Shown one piece after another: positions 42,908 to 52,633 of a DNA stretch of 64,000 nucleotides. How positions within the stretch are numbered: the stretch's first letter is position 1; the number at the start of each line of letters is the position of its first letter. A program made the translations under genes and the position numbers. This stretch comes from Jejudonia soesokkakensis (GTDB taxonomy: Bacteria; Bacteroidota; Bacteroidia; Flavobacteriales; Flavobacteriaceae). The stretch lies in NCBI RefSeq assembly GCF_042664795.1, contig NZ_JBHTBN010000002.1:382026-446025 (forward strand). The letters run 5' to 3'. The notes beneath the pieces were generated by a model. It searched no databases and was not told the origin of the DNA. It saw only the letters and a program-made list of their open reading frames with translations.

Positions 42908-44473
42908 TTACTTCGCGATATTCACAGCTCTGGTCTCTCGTATAACGGTTACTTTCACCTGACCAGGATAGGTCATGTCTGTTTGGATTTTCTGAGAGAT
43001 CTCAAAAGATAACTGTGCCGCTTTCTCATCACTTACCTTTTCACTTTCTACCATTACACGTAATTCACGTCCTGCCTGGATAGCATACGCTTTATTTACT
43101 CCTCCAAACCCAAAGGCAATATCCTCAAGGTCTTTTAATCGCTGTATATAGCTATCTAGTACTTGTCTTCTCGCACCTGGTCTTGCTCCACTTATCGCAT
43201 CACAAACCTGAACTATGGGTGACAATAAGCTTGTCATTTCAATTTCGTCATGGTGAGCACCAATCGCATTACACACCTCAGGTTTTTCACCATACTTCTC
43301 TGCCCATTGCATCCCAAGGATGGCGTGCGGCACTTCAGTTTCGGTTTCTGGAACTTTACCAATATCGTGTAAAAGTCCTGCTCGTTTCGCTAGTTTCGGA
43401 TTAAGACCCAACTCAGCTGCCATTACACCACATAATTTTGCTACTTCCCGTGAGTGGTGCAACAGATTTTGTCCATACGAAGATCGGTATTTCATTCGCC
43501 CTACAGCTTTAATCAATTCTGGACTTAAACCATGAATCCCTAAATCAATCACTGTACGTTTTCCAACTTCTATAATTTCTTCTTCAATTTGCTTTGACGT
43601 CTTTTTAACCACCTCTTCAATACGAGCTGGGTGAATACGACCGTCGGTCACTAATTTGTGCAACGATAACCTTGCCACTTCTCGTCGAACCGAATCAAAA
43701 CACGAAAGAATAATTGCTTCTGGTGTATCATCCACGATGATTTCTACACCTGTTGCAGCTTCAATTGCACGAATATTTCGTCCTTCGCGACCAATGATTC
43801 GACCTTTCACATCATCACTTTCTAGATTGAATACAGACACACAGTTTTCAATAGCTTCTTCGGTACCAATACGCTGAATGGTATTGATAATAATCTTCTT
43901 AGCTTCTTGTTGGGCAGTCATTTTAGCTTCTTCGACAGAATTCTGGATAAACGCCATGGCATTCGTCTTAGCCTCTTCTTTAAGGCTTTCCATAAGTTGA
44001 CCTTTAGCATCTTCAGCAGAAAGACTAGAAATTACTTCCAATTGTTCAATCTGACTACGATGTAATTTATCTACTTCATTTTGTTTCTTTTCAAGATAGT
44101 CAAGTCGTTCATCGTAATCTTTTTTCTTTTTTTCGATATCACTATTGAGCTTCTTTGTCTTAGCTAATTCGCTAGAAACCAATGATTCTTTATCGCGAGT
44201 GCGCTTTTCTGCATCTGATATCTTTTTGTCACGATTTAAAATTACTTTTTCATGCTCGGCTTTAAGTTCGAGAAACTTTTCTTTAGCCTGAAGCATCTTA
44301 TCTTTTTTAAGTGTTTCTCCTTCTGCTTTGGCCTCTTTTAAAATAGAAGAAGCACTCTTTTTTGCATTTTTTACAAGTTGTGAGGCATTGCTTTTTTCTA
44401 GCAATTTCGCAATCACAAAACCTACAATAATACCTGCGACAGCAGCTATGATGATGGTAATTATAGTGTCCAT
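42908..44473 (-). CDS. rny: Ribonuclease Y
   Basis: A 521-residue endoribonuclease that starts mRNA decay. It has an N-terminal membrane helix ([20 protein letters not shown]), a long coiled coil to about residue 200, a KH domain ([20 protein letters not shown]), and an HD domain ([10 protein letters not shown], then NAIGAHHDE). The frame extends to 44506, but ATG at 44473 (MDTIITIII) is the usual family start. It lies downstream of the 6S-type RNA. Confidence 0.95.
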   Translation of the reverse strand: MDTIITIIIAAVAGIIVGFVIAKLLEKSNASQLVKNAKKSASSILKEAKAEGETLKKDKMLQAKEKFLELKAEHEKVILNRDKKISDAEKRTRDKESLVSSELAKTKKLNSDIEKKKKDYDERLDYLEKKQNEVDKLHRSQIEQLEVISSLSAEDAKGQLMESLKEEAKTNAMAFIQNSVEEAKMTAQQEAKKIIINTIQRIGTEEAIENCVSVFNLESDDVKGRIIGREGRNIRAIEAATGVEIIVDDTPEAIILSCFDSVRREVARLSLHKLVTDGRIHPARIEEVVKKTSKQIEEEIIEVGKRTVIDLGIHGLSPELIKAVGRMKYRSSYGQNLLHHSREVAKLCGVMAAELGLNPKLAKRAGLLHDIGKVPETETEVPHAILGMQWAEKYGEKPEVCNAIGAHHDEIEMTSLLSPIVQVCDAISGARPGARRQVLDSYIQRLKDLEDIAFGFGGVNKAYAIQAGRELRVMVESEKVSDEKAAQLSFEISQKIQTDMTYPGQVKVTVIRETRAVNIAK

Positions 44474-44539
44474 TTTTTGGTTATTTAAGTGTCGCTTTCC
44501 TTTCAATTTTCAGCATATGGAAAGCTAATTATAGTGCAT

Positions 44540-44707
44540 AAAAAAGCCTACACCAATATTATGAAATTGTGTAAACTCCTTAAAGAAAAGTTTAGGGCTA
44601 ACAAGCTGGTCAAGAATCCGCTCAAAGACGGCCCGCTTTTACAACTTTAACTCACCCTTTTTAAAGAATTCGTGTTGAGTTTACCAAATTTTATATTAAT
44701 GTAGGCA
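44540..44707 (-). ncRNA. ssrS: Candidate 6S RNA (6S-Flavo type)
   Basis: Minus strand. The ends close into a long imperfect rod: GCCTACA at 44700-44706 pairs with TGTAGGC at 44546-44552, followed inward by AATAT/ATATT and TAAACTC/GAGTTTA, with a T6 run directly after the 3' strand. About 165 nt in length. The rod with an interior unpaired region, and the position directly after zapA, match 6S RNA, which sits next to zapA in many bacteria. 6S RNA binds the housekeeping RNA polymerase. The name is inferred from shape and synteny. Confidence 0.65.
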
Positions 44708-44733
44708 GTAACCTGTAATATATAATAAGAACG

Positions 44734-45024
44734 TTATGATAAATGATCCTGTAATAGTTTATTTAACGCTTCTAATCGCGTTTCAGTATCTACAGTATCG
44801 TTTGTTTTATCAATATCTTTTTGTTCTACCTGAGCCGCAAACTGTAACGCGCACATAGCTAAAACGTCCTGTTTGTCTCTCACAGCATAACTTTTTTCAA
44901 ATCGCTTGATCATCGCCTCAATCTTCTTGGCAGCTAACCGTAAACCTTCTTCCTGAGAAGGGTTAATGGTTAAAGGATATACCCTGTCTGCAATCGATAA
45001 TTTGATTTTTAATTGATTTGACAT
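44734..45024 (-). CDS. zapA: Cell division protein ZapA
   Basis: A 96-residue protein. The frame is open from 45063, but MSNQLKIKLSIADRVYPLT at 45024 is the natural start. ZapA has an N-terminal beta/alpha domain (LTINPSQEEGLRLAAKKIE) and a C-terminal coiled coil, and it crosslinks FtsZ filaments at the division ring. It follows the coiled-coil gene by 7 nt and precedes the 6S-type RNA. Confidence 0.9.
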   Translation of the reverse strand: MSNQLKIKLSIADRVYPLTINPSQEEGLRLAAKKIEAMIKRFEKSYAVRDKQDVLAMCALQFAAQVEQKDIDKTNDTVDTETRLEALNKLLQDHLS

Positions 45025-45031
45025 ATTTGTT

Positions 45032-45322
45032 TTATTCGGAAAGCTGGGTAATACATTGGTCAATTTCCCGAACTAAAGCATTTATTTTGAGCTTTGTATC
45101 TCGTTTATGTGTGTCACTGCCAAGCATTGAATTTGCTAACTGTAACGAACTACATTTTGATCGTAATTCGGCTATTTCTGCATTAGAACTTGCTTCTTTT
45201 TCTTTCATTTCTGAAAGTGAAGCCGCCAATCTTTCGTTTTCCTGTCCTAACTTTTTATAGTTATGAAGTAACTTGCTAATCCTATTCTCTAGTGAATCAA
45301 CAATTTCTGAAAGCTGGCTCAT
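45032..45322 (-). CDS. Small coiled-coil protein upstream of zapA
   Basis: A 96-residue protein that is almost entirely a heptad-repeat coiled coil (SEIVDSLENRISKLLHNYKK, EIAELRSKCSSLQLANSM). It has no signal or membrane segment. Its place directly before zapA, its size and its coiled coil recall ZapB, so a role with the division ring is plausible but inferred. In databases similar proteins are sometimes mislabelled as Phe-tRNA synthetase fragments. Confidence 0.8.
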   Translation of the reverse strand: MSQLSEIVDSLENRISKLLHNYKKLGQENERLAASLSEMKEKEASSNAEIAELRSKCSSLQLANSMLGSDTHKRDTKLKINALVREIDQCITQLSE

Positions 45323-45349
45323 TCAATTCTAATTTCAATACTCATTACA

Positions 45350-45380
45350 CAAAGTTAACACACCGTTTTAAATAAGCCAA
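45350..45380 (-). promoter_or_regulatory. zapA operon promoter
   Basis: On the minus strand TTG (45378-45380), a 20-nt spacer and TAACTTTG (45350-45357) fit the Bacteroidota promoter consensus. The leader before the ATG at 45322 would be about 25 nt. Confidence 0.6.
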
Positions 45381-45464
45381 CTGTTTTATCTTAATTTTTC
45401 GTAATATTGATGTTTAGTAACAATAAAACAGGCGAACTCCCTTTATATATACTACTTACTTTTT

Positions 45465-47156
45465 ATGAAAATTACATTATTACTTATTGCTACACTGTTT
45501 CTGGGAGTAACAGTACAAGCTCAACAAGACGTTCCACAAAATTACTTTAGTGATCCATTAAAAATTCCAATTATTCTGTCGGGTAGTTTTGGTGAATTGC
45601 GAAGCAACCACTTTCACAGCGGACTCGATATCAAAACACAACAAAGAGAAGGAATTCCTATTTACGCGCCAGCAGATGGATTTGTAAACCGTATTAAAGT
45701 GGCCCATTATGGCTACGGGAAGGCTCTTTATATTAAGCATCCCAATGGATATAGTACTGTATATGCACACCTTCAGAATTATGCAGGAGCTATTCAAGAA
45801 TTTGTAAAAGATGCTCAATATGCCAAAGAATCATTCGAAATCGAACTATTTCCTGAAGCCAACCAACTTTCAGTAAAAAAAGGAGATCTCATTGGGTATA
45901 CCGGTAATAGTGGTAGCAGTGGCGGACCTCATTTACATTATGAAATACGAGATGCGGCCTCGCGACCTATGAACCCTATGCTCTTTGGCGTTGAAGTTCC
46001 TGATACAAAAAAACCGCTGGTGAATGGTGTATTTGCCTATCCAATTTCGGATGACGCACAGATAAATCAGTCGCAAAATCCTGTTAAGCTTCGGTTGATC
46101 CTACAACAAGACGGGTCGTATAAAGCTGAAGGTATCCATGCCTTCGGAAAAATAGGTTTTGGTGTGAACACCAGTGACCAACAAAATGGTGCTTCTAATA
46201 AAAATGGCGCCTATCAAATCAAAACAACAGTCAATGGCACTGAAAATTTTAGGGTAGATTTTCAAAAATTCAGCTTTGCTGAAACACGGTACTTAAACAG
46301 GTATATTGATTATGATTATTTTGAAACAAACCGCAGTCGCATTCAGAAACTGTATAGACAATCAAATAATCCGTTAAGTGTGATTACTCAGGAAATCGAT
46401 AACGGCTATGTGACCGTAACCGAAGGTTTAAATACGAATTATACCATAGAAATCAAAGACTTTAAAGGGAATACCTCGAAAATTGTAGTTCCTATTGAAG
46501 GTAAAAAAGAAGAAATTCTGGATCCCAAAAACGTAAATACAACAGACGATTATATTTATGCCAACCAGGCGACATCCATCACAAAAGGAAAATTTAGCAT
46601 CTATATCCCTAGCGATGCATTATACGAAGACACCTATCTAGATATTGAAGTTAACGGGGATACACTTCATTTTCATAAAGACGTCATACCTATTCATAAA
46701 AATATTACCATTACGGTAGATGCCTCTAATTATGCTTCCGAAGATATGGATCATTTGTATTTGGGACGTTTAAATTACAGAGGAGACCCATATTATAATA
46801 CAACTTACCGGAAAGGAGATAAACTTTCGGCTAGAACAAGAACCTTTGGTTCTTATGTATTGGTTTCAGATACTACGCCACCTACCATAAGGCCTGTAAA
46901 TTTTGACGATAATAAATGGATTAGTAATAATGAGACGCTTAAAGTAAAGATTGAAGATGATTTAAGCGGTATTAGTAGTTATAGAGCGACGGTGAATGGA
47001 AAATTTATATTGATGGAATATAATTACAAAACCGACGTTTTAATCTATGATTTTGATGACGAAGTGATTTCTGCTTCAGAAAATAATTTGAAAGTAATCG
47101 TGGTAGATAATGTAGGAAATAGTGCTACATTTGAAGCAACATTTTTCAGAAAATAA
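45465..47156 (+). CDS. M23 family metallopeptidase, secreted
   Basis: A 563-residue protein with a signal peptide (ITLLLIATLFLGVTVQAQ). The LytM/M23 peptidase domain (residues about 30-175) has HFHSGLDIKT (zinc His and Asp) and GGPHLHYEIRD (zinc His), enough for an active peptidoglycan endopeptidase. The C-terminal 380 residues form beta-rich domains, including DNVGNSATFEATF at the end. It is 15 nt upstream of a TonB-dependent receptor gene. Confidence 0.92.
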   Translation: MKITLLLIATLFLGVTVQAQQDVPQNYFSDPLKIPIILSGSFGELRSNHFHSGLDIKTQQREGIPIYAPADGFVNRIKVAHYGYGKALYIKHPNGYSTVYAHLQNYAGAIQEFVKDAQYAKESFEIELFPEANQLSVKKGDLIGYTGNSGSSGGPHLHYEIRDAASRPMNPMLFGVEVPDTKKPLVNGVFAYPISDDAQINQSQNPVKLRLILQQDGSYKAEGIHAFGKIGFGVNTSDQQNGASNKNGAYQIKTTVNGTENFRVDFQKFSFAETRYLNRYIDYDYFETNRSRIQKLYRQSNNPLSVITQEIDNGYVTVTEGLNTNYTIEIKDFKGNTSKIVVPIEGKKEEILDPKNVNTTDDYIYANQATSITKGKFSIYIPSDALYEDTYLDIEVNGDTLHFHKDVIPIHKNITITVDASNYASEDMDHLYLGRLNYRGDPYYNTTYRKGDKLSARTRTFGSYVLVSDTTPPTIRPVNFDDNKWISNNETLKVKIEDDLSGISSYRATVNGKFILMEYNYKTDVLIYDFDDEVISASENNLKVIVVDNVGNSATFEATFFRK

Positions 47157-47171
47157 TAAGACCTATTGCTC

Positions 47172-49634
47172 TTGAAAACTACAATCTTACCTTTTTTACT
47201 CTTACTCCTATTTACATCCACCGCTTTAATTGCTCAGCAAGCCACCCTTCGTGGAATCGTTTTTGACGAAGCGAATAATCCGCTGCCAGGCGCCAATATT
47301 CTTGTAAATGGCGGAGGCACCCAGACTAATATCAACGGATTTTACTTACTTGAAATTCCTGCAAATCAAGATGTGAAAGTTACCTATTCGTACGTAGGTC
47401 AAAAAAATGTTGTGATTACTGTTAATCTGGATGAAAATGAAGATTTTGAATTTAATCCGGTTTTAAAAACAGATATTGAACAAATTGAAGCAGTCATTAT
47501 CACTGGGCGTGAAAATAAACGAGCAGAAGGTGTTTTAAGCTTAACTCCAGAAACCATACGGAAAATTCCAGGAGCCAATGCTGGGGTAGAAAACTTATTA
47601 AAATCGTTACCAGGTGTTAGTGGTAATAATGAATTAAGTACTCAATATGCAGTGCGTGGTGGAAATTATGATGAAAACCTGGTGTATGTAAATGAAATTG
47701 AAGTCTATCGCCCATTTTTAATACGAAGCGGTCAGCAGGAAGGGCTAAGTTTTGTAAACAGTGATTTAACAGCAAATGTTGATTTCTCTGCAGGTGGATT
47801 TCAAGCCAAATATGGTGACAAATTATCTTCTGTGTTAGATATAACCTATCGCCGACCTACCAATTTTGGAGCATCACTAGACATGAGTTTATTGGGTGCC
47901 AGTGCTGCTGTTGAAGGACTTTCAAAAGACGGAAGACTTTCTGGCATTGTGGGACTACGCTATCGTGACAACAGCTTATTTGTAGATGCCAAACAGACTG
48001 AGACGAATTACCGACCCACGTTTGCAGATGCACAAACGTATTTAACCTATAAATTCAATAATAAATTTGAATTAGGTTTTCTTGGAAATGTTTCTATCAA
48101 TAATTACAGCTACGAGCCGCAGACCCGCCAAACAAATTTTGGTACGTTAGCTGATCCTATTGCACTTCTTGTGTTTTACGAGGGGCAAGAAGAAGACCGC
48201 TATGATACCTACTTTGGAGCTTTAAAAGGAACCTATGTAGTTTCAGATACGTTTACAGCCAAGTTAATTACGTCTCTATACCATACGCAAGAACAAGAAT
48301 ATTTTGATATCCTTGCACAGTATCGTTTAGGACAAGTAAATAGTGACATTGGAAGTGAGGATCTAGGTGAAGTTGAATTTAGCGAAGGTATTGGTTCTCA
48401 ATTGACGCATGCCCGTAACAACCTTGATGCGTTGATTTTAAATGTTGAACACAAAGGAAATATTGAAATAAATGATAACAGTTTTGAATACGGAATTAAA
48501 TATACCCGTGAAGATATTAGAGATAGGGTTCAAGAGTATGAGGTTATTGATTCAGCTGGATTTTCAATCAACCCACCCCTTCCCGACTTTGCTACCAATC
48601 AGCCGTACGACCCAGATACAACCCCAATAACTCCTTTTACGAATATTAGAGCTACCAACGATGTACAAATTAATCGTATTTCTGGATATGCTCAATGGAG
48701 TCGAAGAACCGAATGGGGAACCAATGATGTTTGGTTAAATGCTGGGGTTCGTGCACACAACTGGACTGTAAGTGGAAAAAATATTGAAAGCACTACGCAG
48801 ACGGTTTTTAGTCCGCGTGCACAAATTGCCATAAAACCAAAATGGGAGATGGACATGCTCTTCAGATTATCGGGAGGAGTATACCATCAACCACCATTTT
48901 ATCGTGAATTAAGAGATTCTACAGGTGCTGTACGTCCCGAAGTAAAAGCACAGCAATCCGTTCACATTGTGATAGGAAATGATTATAGTTTTGATCTATG
49001 GGAACGTCCTTTTACTTTGAATTCTGAAATATATTATAAGAATTTAACCGATGTCAACCCGTATACTCTAGAAAATGTACGTATTCGATATCGTGCCAGA
49101 AACAATGCAGTCGCCTATGCTTACGGGCTTGATTTACGATTGGCAGGAGAATTTGTACCAGGAACCGAAAGCTGGGTAAGCTTTGGGTACTTAAAAACAA
49201 AGGAAAACATTGAAGACAGAGGTTATATCTTTAGACCTACAGATCAACGATTAAAGTTTGGCGTGTTGTTTCAAGATTACGTAAAAGTTATTCCCGATTT
49301 AAAAATGTACTTGAATTTGACATACAACACTGGACTGCCAGGAGGTTCACCTAGTTATGCCGATCCGTATGATTTTCAAACACGCTTACCAGATTATAAG
49401 CGAGCCGATTTAGGAGTTTCGTATGTGATTGTAGATGAAAACAAATTACGTGACAATGGTTTTTTAAAACCTTTTAAAGAATTGACTATTGGCGCAGAGA
49501 TCTTCAATATTTTTGATGTGCGAAACTCAATCACAAACACATTTGTGAGAGATGTATATACTAAAGTGCAATACTCGATTCCTAACTTCCTAACACCTCG
49601 AATTTTTAACGTTCGGGCTACTATGAAGTTTTAA
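47172..49634 (+). CDS. TonB-dependent receptor with carboxypeptidase-like N-domain
   Basis: An 820-residue outer-membrane receptor. The signal peptide (KTTILPFLLLLLFTSTALIA) begins at a TTG codon, either 47166 or 47172; the latter gives the usual Met-Lys start. Residues about 25-105 are a CarboxypepD_reg domain (GIVFDEANNPLPGANILVNG). A plug domain (PGVSGNNELSTQYAVRGG and DENLVYVNEIEVYR) and a 22-strand barrel follow, ending in ATMKF. No SusD partner is nearby, so the ligand is open; the M23 gene upstream is a conserved-looking partner. Confidence 0.93.
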   Translation: MKTTILPFLLLLLFTSTALIAQQATLRGIVFDEANNPLPGANILVNGGGTQTNINGFYLLEIPANQDVKVTYSYVGQKNVVITVNLDENEDFEFNPVLKTDIEQIEAVIITGRENKRAEGVLSLTPETIRKIPGANAGVENLLKSLPGVSGNNELSTQYAVRGGNYDENLVYVNEIEVYRPFLIRSGQQEGLSFVNSDLTANVDFSAGGFQAKYGDKLSSVLDITYRRPTNFGASLDMSLLGASAAVEGLSKDGRLSGIVGLRYRDNSLFVDAKQTETNYRPTFADAQTYLTYKFNNKFELGFLGNVSINNYSYEPQTRQTNFGTLADPIALLVFYEGQEEDRYDTYFGALKGTYVVSDTFTAKLITSLYHTQEQEYFDILAQYRLGQVNSDIGSEDLGEVEFSEGIGSQLTHARNNLDALILNVEHKGNIEINDNSFEYGIKYTREDIRDRVQEYEVIDSAGFSINPPLPDFATNQPYDPDTTPITPFTNIRATNDVQINRISGYAQWSRRTEWGTNDVWLNAGVRAHNWTVSGKNIESTTQTVFSPRAQIAIKPKWEMDMLFRLSGGVYHQPPFYRELRDSTGAVRPEVKAQQSVHIVIGNDYSFDLWERPFTLNSEIYYKNLTDVNPYTLENVRIRYRARNNAVAYAYGLDLRLAGEFVPGTESWVSFGYLKTKENIEDRGYIFRPTDQRLKFGVLFQDYVKVIPDLKMYLNLTYNTGLPGGSPSYADPYDFQTRLPDYKRADLGVSYVIVDENKLRDNGFLKPFKELTIGAEIFNIFDVRNSITNTFVRDVYTKVQYSIPNFLTPRIFNVRATMKF

Positions 49635-49682
49635 ATCTTTCCGAAGAAAAATAGATATACGTAAAATTTGTTACTTTTAGGT

Positions 49683-50522
49683 ATGAAAAAAACATACCTA
49701 TTCCTAATATTGACACTTTGTTTCCTTGCCTGTAAGCAATCACCAAAAGATAAAGCAGAAGATTCAGTTTCCGAAGAAAAACCTATAGCTATAGAGATGG
49801 TTACCACCAAAGGAACCATAGTTTTGAAGTTGTACAACGAAACCCCTTTGCATCGGGATAACTTTGTAAGATTGGTAAATGAAAAGGCTTTTGACAACTT
49901 GTTATTTCATAGAGTAATTGAAAATTTTATGGTACAGGCGGGAGATCCAGACAGTCGTAATGCCAAACTTACAGATACATTGGGGGTTGGCGATTTACCT
50001 TATAAGATAGATGCCGAAATTAACACCCCTTATTTTCATAAGAAAGGAACTTTGGGAGCGGCGCGGGATGGAAACGTAGCAAGGGCTTCTAGTGCCATGC
50101 AATTTTATATTGTTCAGGGAAAGGTGCAGAATGACAGTCTTTTATCTGTTGCTGAAGGAAGAATAAATGGTTGGCTGGCAGAACATTATTTTAAAAACGA
50201 CACTGTAAACAAATCACTTGTAGAGGCTTTGCAAAAAGCTGAAAGTGCAGATGATTTTAAAACCTATACAGCCCTTACCGATACCATTATGAGGAAATCA
50301 AAATCTTATACTGATTTTGAAAAGTATACAATTCCTGAAGCACATAGAGAAGTGTATAAAACCATAGGTGGCACGCCCCATTTAGACCAGAATTATACGG
50401 TTTTTGGTGAAGTTGTAGATGGGCTGGAGGTGATTGATGCAATCGCAAAAGTCGAAACCAATAATCTAGATCGCCCTTTGGACGATGTGCGAATAATTTC
50501 TGTAAGGATACTGGAAAACTGA
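49683..50522 (+). CDS. Cyclophilin-type peptidyl-prolyl isomerase, lipoprotein
   Basis: A 279-residue lipoprotein (lipobox CFLAC, Cys18) with a cyclophilin domain: VTTKGTIVLKLYNETPLHRD, FDNLLFHRVIENFMVQAGDP and GAARDGNVARASSAMQFYIV. A helical insert (residues about 175-230: ALQKAESADDFKTYTALTD) splits the domain, as in other Bacteroidota envelope cyclophilins. It should assist folding of exported proteins. The longer frame from 49668 is less likely. Confidence 0.92.
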   Translation: MKKTYLFLILTLCFLACKQSPKDKAEDSVSEEKPIAIEMVTTKGTIVLKLYNETPLHRDNFVRLVNEKAFDNLLFHRVIENFMVQAGDPDSRNAKLTDTLGVGDLPYKIDAEINTPYFHKKGTLGAARDGNVARASSAMQFYIVQGKVQNDSLLSVAEGRINGWLAEHYFKNDTVNKSLVEALQKAESADDFKTYTALTDTIMRKSKSYTDFEKYTIPEAHREVYKTIGGTPHLDQNYTVFGEVVDGLEVIDAIAKVETNNLDRPLDDVRIISVRILEN

Positions 50523-50528
50523 AAGAAC

Positions 50529-51677
50529 TCAGTCTTTCATAAATTCTGAAAGCGTTTCGATAACATAATCGATTTCGTCTTTTGTGTTAAAGCTCGAAAA
50601 TGAAAATCGCAATGAAGGCTTTTTTAGATCTTCTTCTGAAAGTATTGCGTTTAAAACATGAGAGCCGTTCGTGCTTCCGCTTTGACAGGCACTCCCTTTA
50701 GAACAAGCTATGCCTTTGAGATCCATTTGAAACAACAACATTAACGCTTTTTCGGCAGACATAGGGAGACACACATTTAAAAGTGTGTACGTGCTTCGTT
50801 TATCGTCGTCACAACTTCCGTTAAATTTTACCCCAGGTATTTTTTCTATTAGTTGTTCTTTAAAGTAATTTTTTAAACCTTTTATGTAAGCTCTTTCTTC
50901 CTCGAGTTTTGCGTACGAAATCTTTAATGCTTCAGCCATTCCTGCAATGGCGTAGGTAGCTTCAGTTCCAGCTCTAAGTCCGCGCTCCTGTGCCCCTCCA
51001 AAAATAAGTGGCTTACATCCTGTGTTTTTTCTTATAAACGCAAAACCTGCACCCTTTGGACCATGAAATTTATGTGCTGCGACTGCTGCAAAATCAACGG
51101 GGATGTCGGCTAGGTCCAGTTCAAAATGGCCAACAGATTGTACCGTGTCGCTATGTAATAAGGCATCGTATTTTTTGCAAAGAATTGCGCAACGCTTTAA
51201 ATCGAGTACATTCCCAATTTCATTATTTACATGCATCAAACTCACTAAGGTTTTAGCTTCAGAATTTTTTAAAAGTTTTTCGAAGTTTTCATAATCTATA
51301 TGTCCACAATCATCAAGTTTGACATATTCGACAGTAACGCCATGCTTTTCGGCCATCTCATTAACCATATATAGGACCGCATGATGCTCAATTTTACTGG
51401 TTATAATTCTGGTAACACCTAGGTCTCTAACAGCACTGTTTATAATAAGATTATCAGCCTCTGTACCACCCGAAGTAAAAATAATCTCGGCAGCAGAAAC
51501 ATTTAAAAGTTTTGCAATTTCTTTACGCGCGTTTTCAATTAAAGACTTTGAAGACCTTCCGTAGGCGTGCGTAGAAGAAGGGTTACCGTATTCGGTTTTT
51601 AAGACTTCAGTAATACAATTAATTACTTCCGGACGTAATTGTGTCGTGGCGGCGCTATCAAAATATACTTTTTTCAT
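50529..51677 (-). CDS. Cysteine desulfurase family protein (NifS/IscS-like)
   Basis: A 382-residue PLP enzyme that takes sulfur from cysteine. It begins MKKVYFDSAATTQLRPEV (ATG 51677; the frame goes on to 51719). TSGGTEADNLII, the PLP lysine in AAHKFHGPKGAGF and the sulfur-carrying Cys in CSKGSACQSGST are present. It is not next to isc or suf genes, so whether it serves Fe-S assembly, tRNA thiolation or another path is open. The -7 box TATTTTTG ends 5 nt before the ATG. Confidence 0.93.
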   Translation of the reverse strand: MKKVYFDSAATTQLRPEVINCITEVLKTEYGNPSSTHAYGRSSKSLIENARKEIAKLLNVSAAEIIFTSGGTEADNLIINSAVRDLGVTRIITSKIEHHAVLYMVNEMAEKHGVTVEYVKLDDCGHIDYENFEKLLKNSEAKTLVSLMHVNNEIGNVLDLKRCAILCKKYDALLHSDTVQSVGHFELDLADIPVDFAAVAAHKFHGPKGAGFAFIRKNTGCKPLIFGGAQERGLRAGTEATYAIAGMAEALKISYAKLEEERAYIKGLKNYFKEQLIEKIPGVKFNGSCDDDKRSTYTLLNVCLPMSAEKALMLLFQMDLKGIACSKGSACQSGSTNGSHVLNAILSEEDLKKPSLRFSFSSFNTKDEIDYVIETLSEFMKD

Positions 51678-51682
51678 TGTCA

Positions 51683-51690
51683 CAAAAATA
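51683..51690 (-). promoter_or_regulatory. Cysteine desulfurase -7 box, probably leaderless
   Basis: TATTTTTG on the minus strand ends 5 nt before the ATG at 51677. No clear -33 box. Confidence 0.45.
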
Positions 51691-51762
51691 CATATTAAAA
51701 TAAATTTTAGACGTTTCAATTATAAAGAATTGTGTTACTTTGTATTTCCAGCTTTCTGTGTT

Positions 51763-52629
51763 ATGAGAAGACTATTTTTTTCAATTATTTCCTTGACTAT
51801 ATTTTTACAATCCTGTGACGATGGTGATCTTATTGTGACTTCTTTTGATTTTGAGGATGCGAATCTTCAGTTTTGCGGTGAGTCCAGTGCGTACGTTTTT
51901 TTTAAGATAAATACAGGTGCTCAAGAAAGTATTTCGGTACAGTTACCCATAGCTACTGAGGATTTCATAGTCGAAGGAATGATGAGTTTTCAGATAAACA
52001 ACACAACAAATACAGTAGATTATAGACGTTTTAATGATGCTATTACAGCGTCTTATTTTTGCAATAATATTCCGCCAACGTCTCCTGAAACTATTTCAGA
52101 ATATTTAAGTACTTCGGGCGAAGCAATTGTAAGTATAGAAGTGGAATTAGATGATAATGATACCGTCGCATTTGAAGATGAATTTGAGGGAGATACAGAT
52201 GAGGATGGTATTCCAGATTTTTATGATTTTGATGATGATGGAGATAATGTCCCAACAGCAGTTGAGGTGGGTATTGATCCTGAAAACCCATTAGATACCG
52301 ATATGGATGGTACTCCAAACTACTTGGACATCGATGATGATAATGATGGTGTTTTAACTATCAATGAAGACAGTAATAGCGATCTTGATCCTACCAACGA
52401 TATCACAGACCCTACCGTGGGACCAGATTATTTAAACGATGCTGTGACGGTAACTACAACTGTTTCTGAATATCGTGAACACATCTATAGTTTGGCCAGT
52501 ACGTTAAGTTTATTTATTTCAGATCTTGTATTAACAGGTGAAGGAGAGCAAATTACTCAGGAAAGTCTTGATCTTGGTGAGATTTCAAATATTGTAACAA
52601 CCCCAATTCCTGTCACTCCAGAATTTTGA
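51763..52629 (+). CDS. Lipoprotein with calcium-binding (TSP type 3-like) repeats
   Basis: A 288-residue lipoprotein (lipobox LQSC, Cys18, then DDGD). The central 60 residues are a run of Asp-rich calcium-binding turns (DTDEDGIPDFYDFDDDGDN, DTDMDGTPNYLDIDDDNDG), like thrombospondin type 3 repeats. The frame is open from 51646, but that part crosses the divergent promoter region; ATG 51763 yields the signal peptide RRLFFSIISLTIFLQSC. It is convergent with the Smr gene, 4 nt apart. Confidence 0.82.
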   Translation: MRRLFFSIISLTIFLQSCDDGDLIVTSFDFEDANLQFCGESSAYVFFKINTGAQESISVQLPIATEDFIVEGMMSFQINNTTNTVDYRRFNDAITASYFCNNIPPTSPETISEYLSTSGEAIVSIEVELDDNDTVAFEDEFEGDTDEDGIPDFYDFDDDGDNVPTAVEVGIDPENPLDTDMDGTPNYLDIDDDNDGVLTINEDSNSDLDPTNDITDPTVGPDYLNDAVTVTTTVSEYREHIYSLASTLSLFISDLVLTGEGEQITQESLDLGEISNIVTTPIPVTPEF

Positions 52630-52633
52630 GAAA

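Noticed and set aside
52091..52318. Minus-strand His/Tyr-rich frame over the calcium-repeat lipoprotein
   Set aside because: It is the antisense of Asp-rich GAT/GAC repeats and has no independent support.
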